Positions 45,430-58,373 are shown, numbered from the stretch's first letter. The stretch is 64,000 nucleotides of DNA from Apodemus sylvaticus (GCF_947179515.1 NC_067476.1:55444074-55508073); one strand, 5' to 3'. The notes: generated by a model from the sequence alone, not told the origin. Program-made: numbers and translations.

Positions 45430-48400
45430 TCTATGCATCCTAATGTCAGATCACTCTTCCTGAAGTGAACAACCACCTCCAAACACTAATGGGTCTAAGA
45501 GACTTTGGGGACACTAATCTTAATGCGCTGCTTCCTTCTGGTCTTGTTAGTCCCTAAAGCCATCTGTAAGGAGTTATTGTATTTGGCTTTCTTAAGCCAT
45601 ATTTCTTAAGCACGGACATTTAATTAGTGCTTGTTACGATGTTTCCAGTGCTTTGGCTGGTTCTCTCGACCCTGCTGTTTCTTCCTGGTCAGCATATTTT
45701 CTGGCAGTGTTGTTTCCAGGAAAGGGCATCGGAGGCTTCTGTTTGGAGACTTGGTACATGTGTCTCTGTGAAGCAATGTCTGAGAAGGCAACAGGGGGGA
45801 GAGAGAGTCCAAGCAGCTGTGCCCTATGGTCGCAGCAGTCACAGGAGAGGGCCTCTGGTTAGGATATTTCCTAGAGAAAGCTGAGACCTCCAAATGGGTT
45901 TGGAACTATTAGATACAAGGCCCTACACAGGGATGTCACAAAAAGGAGAAATATTTGAAATATTAAAACTAAGTACCTCTCTAAAAATGTCATTTATAAA
46001 AAGATGCCTAAAAGAACATAAATTTTAGTTGCTCAAAAAAGTATTGGTGGAAACTGAGAAATAGTTTGCAGGTACTAAGAAATTCATAAAATCTCACTAA
46101 CAGACTAAACACATCAAATATAGTTTAATTTTGACAAACATGAAATTCTATAAACTTAATTTATTAAAATTTCAAATGGTTTCAGATGAGACACATGTGC
46201 TGAGTTTCTTCCCAATTTCTAATGCATTTGTAGGCCAGGCTGGCTGGGTGTTTCTGTGAGCTCAACAGATCCCAAGACACTTGCCAAATACAAAGGAAAA
46301 GCATTTCAAGCTGCAAAAATGAAGAAATGAAGGAATGTGAGCCTAGAAAGGTTAAGAAATTATATACATTGTATACATTCATATACATTTACATATATAT
46401 ATGTTCATACAGTCACAAATATACACATACGTTTTACTGAGGACACTTTCTATTTTCTAACATTCACAAGAAAAACAGCTTCATGTTGAGTACTGCTTTA
46501 ATCATAATTAAACTAATTTCCTTTATATTTGAATCTTACTATCTTCCTTAAGGGTACTCTTTGATTAAGAAGAACAATATAGGTAGTAGAAAGTTAGTCA
46601 AATGATAGCATCTCCATTTCCCACAGGCAAGGGGGTTTCTGTTGGAATCCCTCTTGCTCCATAACCTAAACACTTAAGCGTATTAAAGGTTCCAGTGATG
46701 GATTGATGTTTGGCACTGGGTGTCAAAACATTTCCTGCTGGGCCCTCAACCACTAACAAGATTGTTTGTGGGGAGGCAGGGCAGCAGGCGGCTGATGGAA
46801 CATGTGGAGAGAAGGAACTTTGTTGCAACTCCTGACATCTGAAGTCTCTATCAGTCAAGGAAACATTTTTGGTCCAGGACGATGGTTTGTGACACCATCG
46901 TTGATCTGTCTGTCATGTCTTGGACTCACTGCTCAGTTGTAAATGTCCCCAGGCCATCATCATTCTTACAGGGTAGTAGAGTCCACCCAGCCAGACATCT
47001 GGATGACAGTTATAATTGCCTCCCTGCTCCCAAAGTTGTTGCCAGATAGATACTCTTGATCCTCTTTGAACACACTGCTCTGACGCACCCAGACTTTGGG
47101 CCATTGATGTGACACAGTCAGTTCCTGGCTTTGGCGTATTTGGGGAAGATTTATGAAATGAAGAGGGGTCCCCATTCTGCTGGAGGGGTGACTGTTTTCG
47201 TCAGCACTGAGTTCAATGGTACAGCGGTTTCCTCTGAAGCCCGTAGAGCTCACCCTTTGAACATGGAGAGAACGAATACGTTCAAAAATTATTTTCACGG
47301 TGTTGCCATGTTTACTGTTTCCTGTTGTCTTTGCCTGAAAGTGCTCAAACCAAAATTAGTGTTGAGGGGAAGAACCTTCAGCCAGGGGATGAAAGGAGCT
47401 GATTTTTTCGTCTCCCAAGCAGGTTCCTGTGTTCCCTTTGATTTAGGCACTGCAGACCTTAGACAGGATATGGCACCAATTAAGAACACGAAACTTAATT
47501 TTTGGACTAAATAATCACATAATCCTTCTTCTGGTGTCTGACTGGGGGGCAATGGCTTGGCGCTTATTTCTCGGCTGCCGTCCTAAATGGATTGGACTGG
47601 CTTTGTTTGATATCCACGGGGCAACTAATACTTGGGCATGTGGAAGTCTACCATGCAGCTACGATAAAGACCACATTTCCCATGATGACTGATTGCTCAA
47701 GGCCAGAAACTTAGGCCACTCACTCTGTGAGTTCCAGACCCACCCTTTCTGATTGGAGGCAGATTCTGCTTTAAGATTTACATTTCAAAATAAATCCATT
47801 AATTTGATCTCAAAATGTAGAACAGGACAAATGACTGCTAACTGCTTCTTCTTAGCTTTAAATCACAGCTCTCTTGAGAGCTTTAGTGTTCACTGACAGT
47901 CAGCTTTAGATAGTATCACAAAATAATACATCCATGCTCGAAGAGATGAAAAACAATATATCAGGTAACATACTTAAATCATAAAATTACACGCTGATGT
48001 CGCTGATGCCTGATTTGGGTGCCAAGAATGTAAACAAAGGCTCACAAATACAGGCAGTTGGGTCGACCTTCTATCTTTACACGCTGACACTGTTTGACTC
48101 TAGCTAATGGTTCCGTGAAAAAGGTATTAGTGTTTTCAGATCAGCCCCTGGTGGTCTACAGTACACATTACGTAACCTGCTGGTGGGTCTACCAGGGCTA
48201 TTTCTCATCTGCAGACAGTAGCCTTTTATAAATCTGTCTGGATGCAAACAGGTTTTTTGTTTTCTTTTCTTTTCTTTCGGTTTTTTTTTTCACTTTAACC
48301 TGTTTATGACGCACTTGAAAACAGTGAAAATGTTTATACAAAGAAGTCAAATTAAATTTTGTGGGACACTTAAGGAGGTTCATAGGTCCATATTTGATCC

Positions 48401-49940
48401 TACCATGCCGCACCAAGCTGAAGTCATTTTGCTCGAAACAACAACAAAAAAGTCACTCGTGACTTCTGCTCTCAGTGGAAAATTAACAAAGGCTGCAGCT
48501 TTTCCAGCCAAGACCCAGTCTCATTTCCCATGTGCAGTTGGTTAGTTCCTCCCTATATCCCCAAGGAATCTGTGTGAGTCTGAAACGCTGCAGAAAAAAA
48601 TGAGATTTCCACACTTAAACAGAGCCACGGCAGCATTTGTAAGCTCTGATAAATAAGAAGAGAAAAAGAGGAGAAGGCTGGTTTTGCTTTCTTCCATCTT
48701 AGCTACAAAAAAAAAAAAAAAAAAGACACGACTGAGCAGGGAATTCCCAGGTTAAAATTGAGCATAGGTTTGCTTTTGATTTTTACAGGATGTTAGGAAA
48801 CAAAACAGAACAACAACAACAACAGGAAAATAAAACAAACAAACGCTGCTACGTGTTTACAGTTTCTCAACTCAAATTTGGAAGCAGTGAATGTTGAATT
48901 GGATGAAGCCACAGAGGCCAAATTCATCACCCGCTCTGGGACGGTTCAGTGGCGGTTCCAGGAACCGTGCCTCAGACCCAGGTTTGCTTCCCCTCTCAGC
49001 TGGAGAGCTAATTCTTGACTGGAGCTTTCGTTTCTTCACTCCCTCACACATACACAGTCGTTTCTTTCGGCTTTGCGCACCCTCCCACCCACCCACCCAC
49101 AAACAGGAACACCGGCTGAACATTTAAACAAAACAAACCCGTTTACAGCACTGCCTAGCAGCCTTTGAAAAAGCAGATCTCAAAGACAGATCTGGTGGGC
49201 ACGGCGTGTTAACTGCCTGGGCCACCATTTTCTGGTGTGCGAGCAGACCGAAGACAGTGTGGCTGCATTTGTTGTATAAGGGGTTCCTTCACAAGCATTG
49301 AGTTTCACGGGAGCGCTCAAACAAAGCACACACACATCTACTCACTGCTTAGCAGAACAAAATTCAAAGGTGTTGAGCACAAGGAAAGCAAAATCCCTGT
49401 AGGAAAAAAACCCTCTTTTTTTTTTTAAATGCAATGGAAACCACACATCAGTGAGAAATGGAACTCTATGACCAGACCAAACCAGTCTGTCATTAATAGA
49501 CCTTCCTGCCTCACGGTTCATAATCGCCCTTAAGAAACGGACCCAAGGCAGAAGAGGGGAATATTTTATTGTGAATCAGCGACCCTTTCAGATCAAGGTT
49601 GGCCACTGGTAAGCTAGTTCAAGTAAACTCATTCCACAGTTGTTTCCTCAAGTGAATTGAGGTTCTAATTTAAAACACGATATCACTTTTGTTTATATCT
49701 TAGTTAATTTCTTAAAAATACAACTATGAGATAATGTACCTTCATCAATAGCATTTAGCACAGATTAGCTGTTTTAACAGGACCAAAGCCACGATGGTCT
49801 CAGACTCCCCCTATCTAGATCGCCAATTGAAGAGAGAAGAACTTGACAGGAAGAAGAGCTAACCCTTTCCCACTGACAGCTGCTCCACCACTCTCTTTGG
49901 TCTAATGAAAAACATTTTCTTCTCTACGAGGTTTAAGCTT
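45430..49940. other. Long transposon-free unique sequence
   Basis: About 4.5 kb without any SINE, LINE or LTR that I can recognise. It contains only small homopolymers (18 A at 48707-48724) and an AT dinucleotide-rich patch at about 46360-46430. Frames of 63 to 127 codons have no recognisable domain. Conservation cannot be judged from one genome. Confidence 0.45.
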
Positions 49941-49944
49941 TTAA

Positions 49945-49959
49945 GGGGGGGGGGGGGGG
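49945..49959. repeat. G15 homopolymer
   Basis: Fifteen consecutive G, able to form a G-quadruplex and error-prone in sequencing. Confidence 0.95.
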
Positions 49960-50318
49960 ACCTAGAGCAGAAATTTGATTTTTTTTTCATTTTGAGTGTA
50001 GGTTCCAAACATTTACAAGTATAAAATGATAGTGCTGTATATAGCAGACTTGCTGGGACACTGTTTATGGTACACACAACAGATATTTGGATATGGAGTT
50101 GTAAATAGGAAAATGTGTGAGCTATTAAATCTAGTAGCAATAGGAGTCTTGAAGCAAGGTTTATTATACCAATGCCTGAAAAGCTTTAGGTTTTTTTTTT
50201 ATCTCAGTGTGTTAAATTTTTGTGTTTGCAACAGTATTTTAGCTCTGGAGCTATTTATCTGGAAGCATCTTTCTGGGGGAAAAAAAAAAGGAAATGGACA
50301 GATGTCCATAAACAAAGG

Positions 50319-50332
50319 GCGCCACCTGGTGG
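50319..50332 (-). promoter_or_regulatory. CTCF core motif, full match
   Basis: Read on the minus strand, CCACCAGGTGGCGC satisfies every position of the CTCF core CCASYAGRKGGCRS. It lies about 70 bp left of a long GT microsatellite, in transposon-poor DNA. Motif quality is high, but occupancy is unknown. Confidence 0.65.
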
Positions 50333-50397
50333 TGAAGAAGAGGTAAGAAATGTTGATTTCCGGATATTGCTTCAAAGACAAACAGATGGAAGGGCAG

Positions 50398-50399
<2 letters not shown>

Positions 50400-50442
<43 letters not shown>
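50400..50442. repeat. (GT)n microsatellite
   Basis: A pure GT run of 43 nt. The Cys/Val frames here are artefacts. Confidence 0.97.
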
Positions 50443-50445
<3 letters not shown>

Positions 50446-51821
50446 AAATGCATAAATGCATTATTCATCAAATTTGGGACTTGGATTCTTGGATTCCAAC
50501 GTTATTCTAGTTTTCCAGCTAATACGTTTCCTATTCAAACCTTCAAAATTTACATTGCAAATATTTTATTCTCAATACACATATCTGAACAGATAAAAAT
50601 ACGTCTCTAACACATATAAACAATAGGAAACAAAGTGCCTACGTCATCTAGGCACCTTACTTTCAAATTGAATGATGTCCCAGCTAAACGTAAACAAAGG
50701 AAGCACTGGCAGGGCAGGGCTGGCTGTCACTGTGGCTCACCTAGTCAGAATGCTGCGGAAGGGATGTGGCACACGGCTCAGTCACCGCGGGGAAGAAGTG
50801 GCTTCGGATCCATGACTAAGAGGCAGGAAACATTCATTTGAAAATGTCATCTGTAGCTGAGGTGTTGAAGAATTTAAATCTAAGTATATCGTGACTCTTC
50901 CACCGCTTCAAACTCTAAAATTAGTCCAGGAATTACATATATCAGATGCTATGCAAAATGTAAAATAGGTTTGCCATTTATGGCTGGCTCTTTACGTAAG
51001 GTGTAGATTAAATCTTCAGCCTCCAATAAAATTGTATTTCTGTAATAAAACTGCTGCACCTTGACTCATGACTACATTGAATTCCAAATTAAACACCCCA
51101 TTTACTGTACTGTAACAAGAAAAAGGGTTTGCTACACTGAACAATATTACAGATAGGGAAAATGTCTTGCATTTCACTTTACCACCAACATAGAACTCAC
51201 TAAACAGGCTCTTTCCCCACCCCTCCTATGAAATATAAAATATGGGAAAACGGGAAATGTGTAAGCTTTGTCTTTCTTTGCTAAAATTTATATTCCTTCC
51301 TAAATGATCCAAATCAGCATAAGTGACGAGGCCTAAAAACAAGTCAATCAAGTAGGGTATTTACTGCAAAATGTCCTACCACATTTCCCAGATAACTCAG
51401 GCTTCTAAGCAGAAACATCTGGTATGCTAAAGGCTAGGTACATTTCCTTATGCATTATATATAATGCAGGCACTTTCCCCATAACACACACGCACCATTC
51501 ACTCTGCCGTGCACATAAGGCTGCAGAATCCATGGATGTCTCAAACTCAGGAATTATGGTCTAGTTAATCTCCCTCAACATTGATTCTGAAGACTAAAAC
51601 CTGATGTTTATTTTAGACAGCCCAGTAGGTCAATTCTTCTTGCTACCACCTAGCCAACACTGACTTCTGACATTTGCAGAGTATCATTAGAAAGAGAAGC
51701 CACCAAAGGTGAGAACAGAGAACCAGCTAAGCTGAGGCTGCCTCCTCTCACCTCCTGAATGGCGGGTCATTAGGCCCGGGAACTGAGGGTCTGCCTCAGG
51801 TCCTTCTCCCATCTTGCGAAA

Positions 51822-51835
51822 GCACCCTCTAGTGG
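51822..51835 (-). promoter_or_regulatory. CTCF-like motif (one mismatch)
   Basis: Read on the minus strand, CCACTAGAGGGTGC differs from the CTCF core at one position (T for C). It has the same orientation as the sites at 50319 and 36740. Confidence 0.45.
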
Positions 51836-53084
51836 ACTGAGGCAGAAGTGTTCTCTCTAGCTGTCACACCCAGGTCTTCATTGCATAAATACCCTCCCCA
51901 CTGTTAGGCAGACATTATTGACCTTCAAGCAAAGCACATGGAGACAGATGCTGACCATGAAGGGATTTCCAATCGAGTTTAATGGTGTAGTCCACATCCT
52001 GCTAAAAATGCTAATTGGTGTTTTTCATTTGATAGGTGAAGGCACAAACGGTCATAGATTTAACGGTTCAGGTGGGAAGTTGTTACCAAGAATTCTGAAG
52101 TTAATATGAGGGAGAGTTAGAGTTCTCAGTGTGACAGGATGGTAATTTTGGGCTTCAGACACTGGAAATGTGAGGTTTACTGTTGGCTCAGCTCATGGAA
52201 CGAGAATTCCTGTAGGGAAGGACTCACTCACAGGAGCATAAGCAGGAGTTAAGGTTTCCTGTCTGTTAAGTGTCTCTACTCCGAGGGAGGCCGAGGCCTG
52301 TGGCAGTGTGGTACTGAGCACTGGACTTTCTGGTACCTTCTGCCTTTCACTCTTCCTTCAATGACTCATTGTCACTTTTTGCCAACATGTAAAAGAATCA
52401 CGTGAAGAGTAATTCGAATTTTTAGCTCAGGATCAAGAGAAAGGCTATTTTTTTATTTCTTCAATCGCTCTGCCATTGATGTGCGAAGCTGTGTCCTGGT
52501 GGGAGTAAGGTCCACCTGAATGTCCCCGCAGCCCTGCAACAATGGCATCTCATGAAGTGTGCTGGTCTGCTCTGGTGTTTGGCTGCTGGACCTGGCTCCT
52601 TATGGAGCAGATAACCACACAGAGGTAGATGACACTGGACATAGGAACAATGTCTCCAGGATACACTTGGAGTTGGCTTTGATTACTGTAAACTCTGGAC
52701 TCCATCTAGACCTGTTCTAGAAGGCTATGTTGCCTCTTTCTGACTTGGGAAGCACTTTTCAGCGGTGGAGTTTACTACTTGAGGGTCAGCGGTGAGACCT
52801 TTCTTAGAATTCTTGTAGTATACATATTTAACCTACATTTAGAAAACTTCTAAATACAAATGATCACAAACATCTGCTAAGGAGCTGAGCTTAGGTAGAT
52901 ACTGTTGGTTTGACACTATTTATTTGCACCATCGCAGCCTCTGAATACAAATGGCTCTTGTCGTCAGGTTTTTGTTTTTGTTGTTTTTTTTAGACTTCTA
53001 TAAAATGGATCCTGTGTAGAGGAAATACAAATGATTCCTAGTGCTAATATGAGATATGATTTCAGTGACCGGCATTATTTTCTC

Positions 53085-53235
53085 ATCAATAATGATAATT
53101 ATACTAATTAGTCCAGGCACCACACCTGTGCGCAGCTCTTATCCCTATTTTACAGATGAAGCAGCCGAGACACCAAAGGTTAACTGCTTGCCCAGAGCTA
53201 TGTAGCAACTGGGTTAGCAGCACACTCCACGAAGC
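53085..53235 (-). repeat. MIR SINE relic
   Basis: 'ccctattttacagatgaagc', 'agccgagacaccaaaggtta' and 'gcttgcccagagctatgtag' are a good match to the antisense MIR core. Confidence 0.72.
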
Positions 53236-53710
53236 AGCTTCGCCTGGACCACTAACGTTCTTGCCTCCTTGGCATCAAAACTCTTCAAAGAAGGAAAATT
53301 ACTCTCTGCTTCTCTCCTAGGAGGTTGGTGTTGATGGAGAGCAGAGTAAAGGGGTCACCTGTTATTGATTTGAAGTTGCAACATCCTCATACTCCCGCCA
53401 TTGTCTCCCCTTTATAGGTTAGAGTCGCCTTGGCTAGCACAAAGTTCCACAAAGACACTCTGAGCAGAGCCAAGAGGCACCCATGTAAAAAAGGGCTCTG
53501 CAGAGGGCGGCGCAGATTCTAGTATGTCCCGAGTTTGAAAGGAGAGTCAACTTTGAAAGATAGGACATTCTTTTCTTGAGTCACAGAAGAGTCAGGGGGT
53601 CTCCTTCCCACCCATCTAAACACTTCAGGGAGAATGGTAAGGATGTGTTAAGAGGCAGTTTTGCAGGCATGTGTTCAGAGAATAGTGTGGAGGATTTATC
53701 CCTTGGGATT

Positions 53711-53730
53711 AAAAAAAAAAAAAAAAAAAA
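53711..53730. repeat. A20 homopolymer
   Basis: Twenty consecutive A, with no SINE or LINE body recognised beside it. Confidence 0.9.
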
Positions 53731-53922
53731 GAAAGCCAGCAACAACAAACTTGAGAACAGCTGGTTCTGCTACAGTCTGATAAGAATGTAAACAGGAAAA
53801 TATCTTTGTTGACTTTTTTTGTTGGTAATCAGTAAGGATTAGTTATTGTTTGGAGATGAATTACAGATTTCATAAGTCTGGCTGTGAACAGCCCCTGCAA
53901 AGTGAAACTAAATATCCGACAA

Positions 53923-53949
53923 GGGTGAGGAGTGGGGGGTGGGGGGGGG
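53923..53949. repeat. G-rich tract
   Basis: G runs of three, six and nine lie within 27 nt. It fits a G-quadruplex pattern on the plus strand. Confidence 0.85.
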
Positions 53950-53954
53950 ACTCC

Positions 53955-55800
53955 AGAGGAACCCTCCTCATTAACATTCTTCTTGCTTGATAGAAAGGAA
54001 GAAGCGCTTAGAGAAGATCATTTCTGTACTCTTTGTTGTCTCCTTTGTCATAACGTGATTTAGAAATATTACACCCCACAGACGAGGCCCTGAATGGGTT
54101 CATTTGGAAAGGGGTTTAACGTTTCTCTCTGGTTTAGAGAGCTAATGTTCTTTTAATTTTTTTTCCTTTCCTCGGCTGTTTGGGCGGGGCTACACTCTAG
54201 ACATATATACAAAGTATCTCTTTGGAAAGTGAGATAGTATTTGCATAAGCTTGTTACATTTATTTGTCAAAGACTTTCTTTCCAGATGGTTATTTAGGTT
54301 CAATAAATAACTTCCTGTTTGCCCAGCCCTGTGCTAGGCCATCACAACCCAACCATGAAACAGAACTTTCTGACGGTGAGGTAGGGGCATCTGTTGAGTA
54401 ACTACCTCTGCAGAAGAGGGAAATGTCCAGACTGGAGGGAGGAGAAGGATGGATTCCTTGTGAGAGCAGCAAGTTTGACAATGGACATATTAGAGCTGGT
54501 CCTGAGTAAGAATACTGAATAAGGTCCTGGCTGCAGACACGCCCGGGTTTCCGCAATGACAGCACAAATAGCAGTGGAAGTTTAAGCTTCCAGCCATACT
54601 TTGGATCAGGTAACTGTATACTTTCAGCTGTGTGGGCGGCAGGTAGACAAACAGTAGGACTGTGCTCTGGTTTTGTGACCTGTAGAGGCAGGCACCCTTC
54701 CTTTCAACACACAGCCGTCATAGAAAGCTCCTCCATACATGTCTTTGGGAGGAGCAGTTCCTCCTCTCATATGTAACTCAGCTACTTGTAAATACCTTAA
54801 TGGACTAACACAGTGTTTATCCCAGCAGCTCCCAGAATTTCTTCTATTTAACAGCATCCAGTCACTAAGTTCTCACCAGGCTCTCCACACTCCCCTGGAT
54901 GTTTGGATTAACAGAACAAATAATATCTTTAAGTTGTCTTTGTAGGACATAAAATCTGGTAGGGAAGGACAACGTCAAATGGATAATTACCCAAATGACT
55001 CACTGATGAGACTGTGACAAGGGCTATTACAAACAACAAATGCTGTTTTCTCTCCTCGGCTTCTGTTCTTCATTCCAGTGACAGCACCACGCTTCCGCCA
55101 TCACACTCACCCGAGATGGATGCAGCTGTCCGTCAAGGTGCCCCGTCTCTGGTTGGCATTTCTCCTCTCCCACTTCACAATCTACATACCTCGGAAGATT
55201 GGAGTTGATTTATTCTTGGCTTTTCCTTTCACTTTACCCTGTTATCTTAGTAGCAAATTCCTTAAGTTAATGAACTTCAACTACTTACAACCAATTCCAG
55301 TATTTATAACACTGCCCCAAATGCTGTGACTCAAATAGGAAAAAAAATGTGGCATGATTGTGAGGATTCTCTGGAACTCAGGAACAGACAATCTATTCAA
55401 AGGAGATACTCAGAATATTCTATTTTGAATGCCATAAGTTTGGTGGCTGAGTATTATTTCTTCTTGTGTCTTCAGTGAGTAATATTAATCATCCAAATTA
55501 ATCATATCAGAAGTTGTACCACTTAAAAAAGAGAATCTAACTATTACAAACTCTGATGTTGTAAAAGGAAAGCTACCCCCAGAGAGAAGTCCTGAGGCAA
55601 CAGCTAACGTGTTAAGCTGTTGATGAAGGTCAGGAACTATTTTTTTATTAAGCCAGTGGATCCTGAAGTGGAGATACAATCATTTAAAGTTAAAGAGTTA
55701 CTTAACCAATAAAATGGGGGAAAAATCAAAAGTTAACCCAGAGAAAAGATGGAGAAAAGTCAGTAGCTACTGATGGATGAAAAAATCAAGAAACAAAGGT
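53955..55800. other. Unique non-coding sequence
   Basis: No transposon or exon recognised. Confidence 0.4.
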
Positions 55801-55801
55801 A

Positions 55802-55827
55802 TGTGTGTGTGTGTGTGTGTGTGTGTT
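55802..55827. repeat. (GT)n microsatellite
   Basis: A short pure GT run. Confidence 0.9.
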
Positions 55828-56277
55828 ATGAGGATGAAGCTAAAAATCATTAGAAGAGCTAGCATAGACATCTGCCAACAGTGACGTCCTTTAAGGGAGG
55901 TTGGTGGTCAGAGAACATCTAGCTAGAGATGCTAATTGTACATAAAGCTGGTGGATGAAAATCTAGCACTCCAGAAATCCAGATGTTTTTAACCCGGCAT
56001 TAGACTTAGGGGTGTTGTATTAAACTCATTAAGATAGTGTCATTTGTGCCCAGGAACTAACCCTTGTATAGATTTCATCATAGGCCAGATTCTTATTTAA
56101 ATAACATACATTAGATTTATAGCTAAAAATACGTGTGTGATAAGTGATCTATAGAAAGAAGACAATAATGACAAAGGGTTGGAGACCGGGTGCCCAAGAA
56201 AACAAGCTGAAGCTGTTGATTCTGAGAGAAAAACAAACAAAAACAAAACAACAAACAACAAATATAGCAAAACCCCA

Positions 56278-56305
56278 AACAACAACAACAACAACAACAA
56301 CAACA
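56278..56305. repeat. (CAA)n microsatellite
   Basis: A CAA run in an A-rich neighbourhood (56225-56310). Confidence 0.9.
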
Positions 56306-56309
56306 AAAA

Positions 56310-57271
56310 CAGATGTTAGGAGAGCAAATTAACAACTGGCAGCCAGGCTTCTCCACCTCATTGGACCAAGTAAGAGAAAATGGCTTTCAAATGCATAAGG
56401 GCAGAGTTCATTTTTAAGATCTAGGAAGACTATGTGGCTTTATGGTGTGTAAATGTGATGGACTAAATTTACGGATAGTGTATCTCAAATGCTTATGGAG
56501 AACTTTAGAAATGAAATCAAAGCAACATCAAACAATTTATTTTCAAAATATGGGTTTATGTCAGTCTTGGATCATTCTAAAAGAAATAGCAAACATATAG
56601 CTGGTTAGAAGCCTTCGATTTACATGTGAAGAAGGGTTGATGATTAAGTAGCCTGAGTAGTCACACCTTGGCTGTGGTTCCCAGGTAATATCTCATTAGG
56701 GGAAAAAGAAATCAATAATCACATTTTTTGCCTCTGAAGTACTATGCTAACTACGGTTTCTCTAAAAATATATTTGCACATGCACGTATTACTTTATATA
56801 TCATGCTTTAAAAGAAATCCACATATTTTAGGAGAATTATAAAACTCTTACTTTGTACCATTATTAAATAGTTATTGCTTATTTCTCTAATAAAAATAAT
56901 ATGTCTTTAATGTAAAATGCTTCAGAAATACAGAATAGATGAAAGCCATAATCTTTTTTTTCTCACTGCAAAAGTAAGCAAGCAGACAAACACAGACACA
57001 CATTGCCTTGTCCAGACCACAGTTGAAGTAGTCGTGTTGTGCACACCCTGCCCCCCTGGCCCTTTCCCGGTTTTCCTCTGGCAGGAATCCACTCTTCTGG
57101 GCACATTTTTCCAAGAAAAATGAGCTACATCATCATCTTCCCCATCCCGCTTAGAACCTTCCAGTTGAAGCACTCAGGGTAATATCTGAGCGTTGCTTCA
57201 GATGTTAAATTTAACACCTCTGTGAGTCGACTCTAGACTTTGGCTACCAAGGAGAACTCCGTGGACTTGGA
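56310..57271. other. Unique AT-rich non-coding sequence
   Basis: No gene or transposon recognised. Position 57226-57237 (gtcgactctaga) coincides with a common cloning polylinker string. Confidence 0.4.
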
Positions 57272-57362
57272 GATCCTTGATCTTGATCACGGTTGCTTGA
57301 TCCGATCAATAGATCTGATCTGAAGGGATAGATCTGAGTTAATCTGAAGAGTAGATCTGATC
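57272..57362. other. Dense GATC / AGATCTGA cluster
   Basis: The tetranucleotide GATC occurs ten times in 91 bp, at 57272, 57279, 57285, 57299, 57304, 57312, 57317, 57331, 57354 and 57359. Random expectation is about 0.4. Agatctga recurs at 57311, 57330 and 57353, suggesting a worn short tandem repeat of about 20 bp. No known element is recognised. Confidence 0.85.
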
Positions 57363-57874
57363 AGGAAGGGGGAATATGCGGTAATTGTTGGGTAATTTAA
57401 CCGATAGTAGCCACTGCAACAGAGGTTCAGCGTTAAGAGAAGAATAATCCATGGTGGTCAGATGTGTCTTGCTGACCAGATGCTTCTATGCATGGACAGA
57501 CTCAGGTAAACTTGTGTTTCATTCCTAACAGTGAAATTCTCCCTCTGCATGTCCCCTTTGTTCCTTCTTTCCAAAGCCGTGACTCAGGATGACTGGTTTG
57601 CCTTTCCTTTCCTGGAAAAGACACTTTCCCTGTGCGAGCTTGCCTCTCCTATTGATAAACTGCTGCATGGGGGAGGTGCTGCCCTCCTTTGTGCTCAGCT
57701 GACAATCCAACAGGCTTAAGTTATGAACCCTTTCTGACCACTACTCCTCACCAGTTGCTGTGGCTGAACGTCCATCTGCCCTGAGCACACTCAAGGCCGG
57801 TGCAGTGTCTCTGACAGAAAACACCAACGGCACAAGGTTCAGGCCTCAGGGGATGCAGAACGGAGGACTTAGGC

Positions 57875-57970
57875 CCTTGAGATTCCGATTTACAGATGAA
57901 GAACAGTCATGCCTCAGAGAGACTGGAAGTATTGCCCAAACCCATCCAGCTGCTTACTGGAAGACCTAAG
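57875..57970 (-). repeat. MIR SINE relic
   Basis: 'tccgatttacagatgaagaa', 'gcctcagagagactggaagt' and 'attgcccaaacccatccagc' follow the antisense MIR core. Confidence 0.6.
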
Positions 57971-58373
57971 CCCAGAGCCCAGGGCTCTTGCTTCCTGTAG
58001 TCTCACTGTTTCTTCCAGAAAGAACAGTCAGGGAAGCCAACAGCAGCTGCGCGCTCTCAACAACACCCCCTTCATTATGTGTGTACATCAGCAGGGGCAC
58101 AGATGTGTTCTCTGGTGAGCCACTGGTTCCCACAAAGTGCTACTTTAGGGTTTAACAAAAATCACTTTGCTGGGTGGTACTATCTGTAACTGAGCATAGC
58201 TATTTTCTAATAGATATATAGTATTATATAGAAAGATCAGATTTTAAAAAAAAGTAGATACACCTGGACAAAAGGTTACCTTTTGCTTTCAAATTACAAA
58301 AGAGCAAGTGATTCTTGACTTTTCAGTGTTCTGTTTGCTTATGTATAAAAGAAACCAACTATGATTCAAAAGA

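Larger units (their letters stand above)
49965..53080. other. Transposon-free unique sequence with CTCF-type motifs
   Basis: About 3 kb of single-copy sequence, apart from a GT run. Two CTCF-type motifs are listed separately. No coding exon is recognised. Confidence 0.45.

Noticed and set aside
48144..48200. Inverted repeat agcccctggt ... accagggct
   Set aside because: The arms are only 9-10 bp with a bulge and a loop of about 38 bp, so this is common by chance.
53691..53735. A20 run as the tail of a processed pseudogene
   Set aside because: No polyadenylation signal, recognisable parent transcript or flanking duplication is seen upstream.
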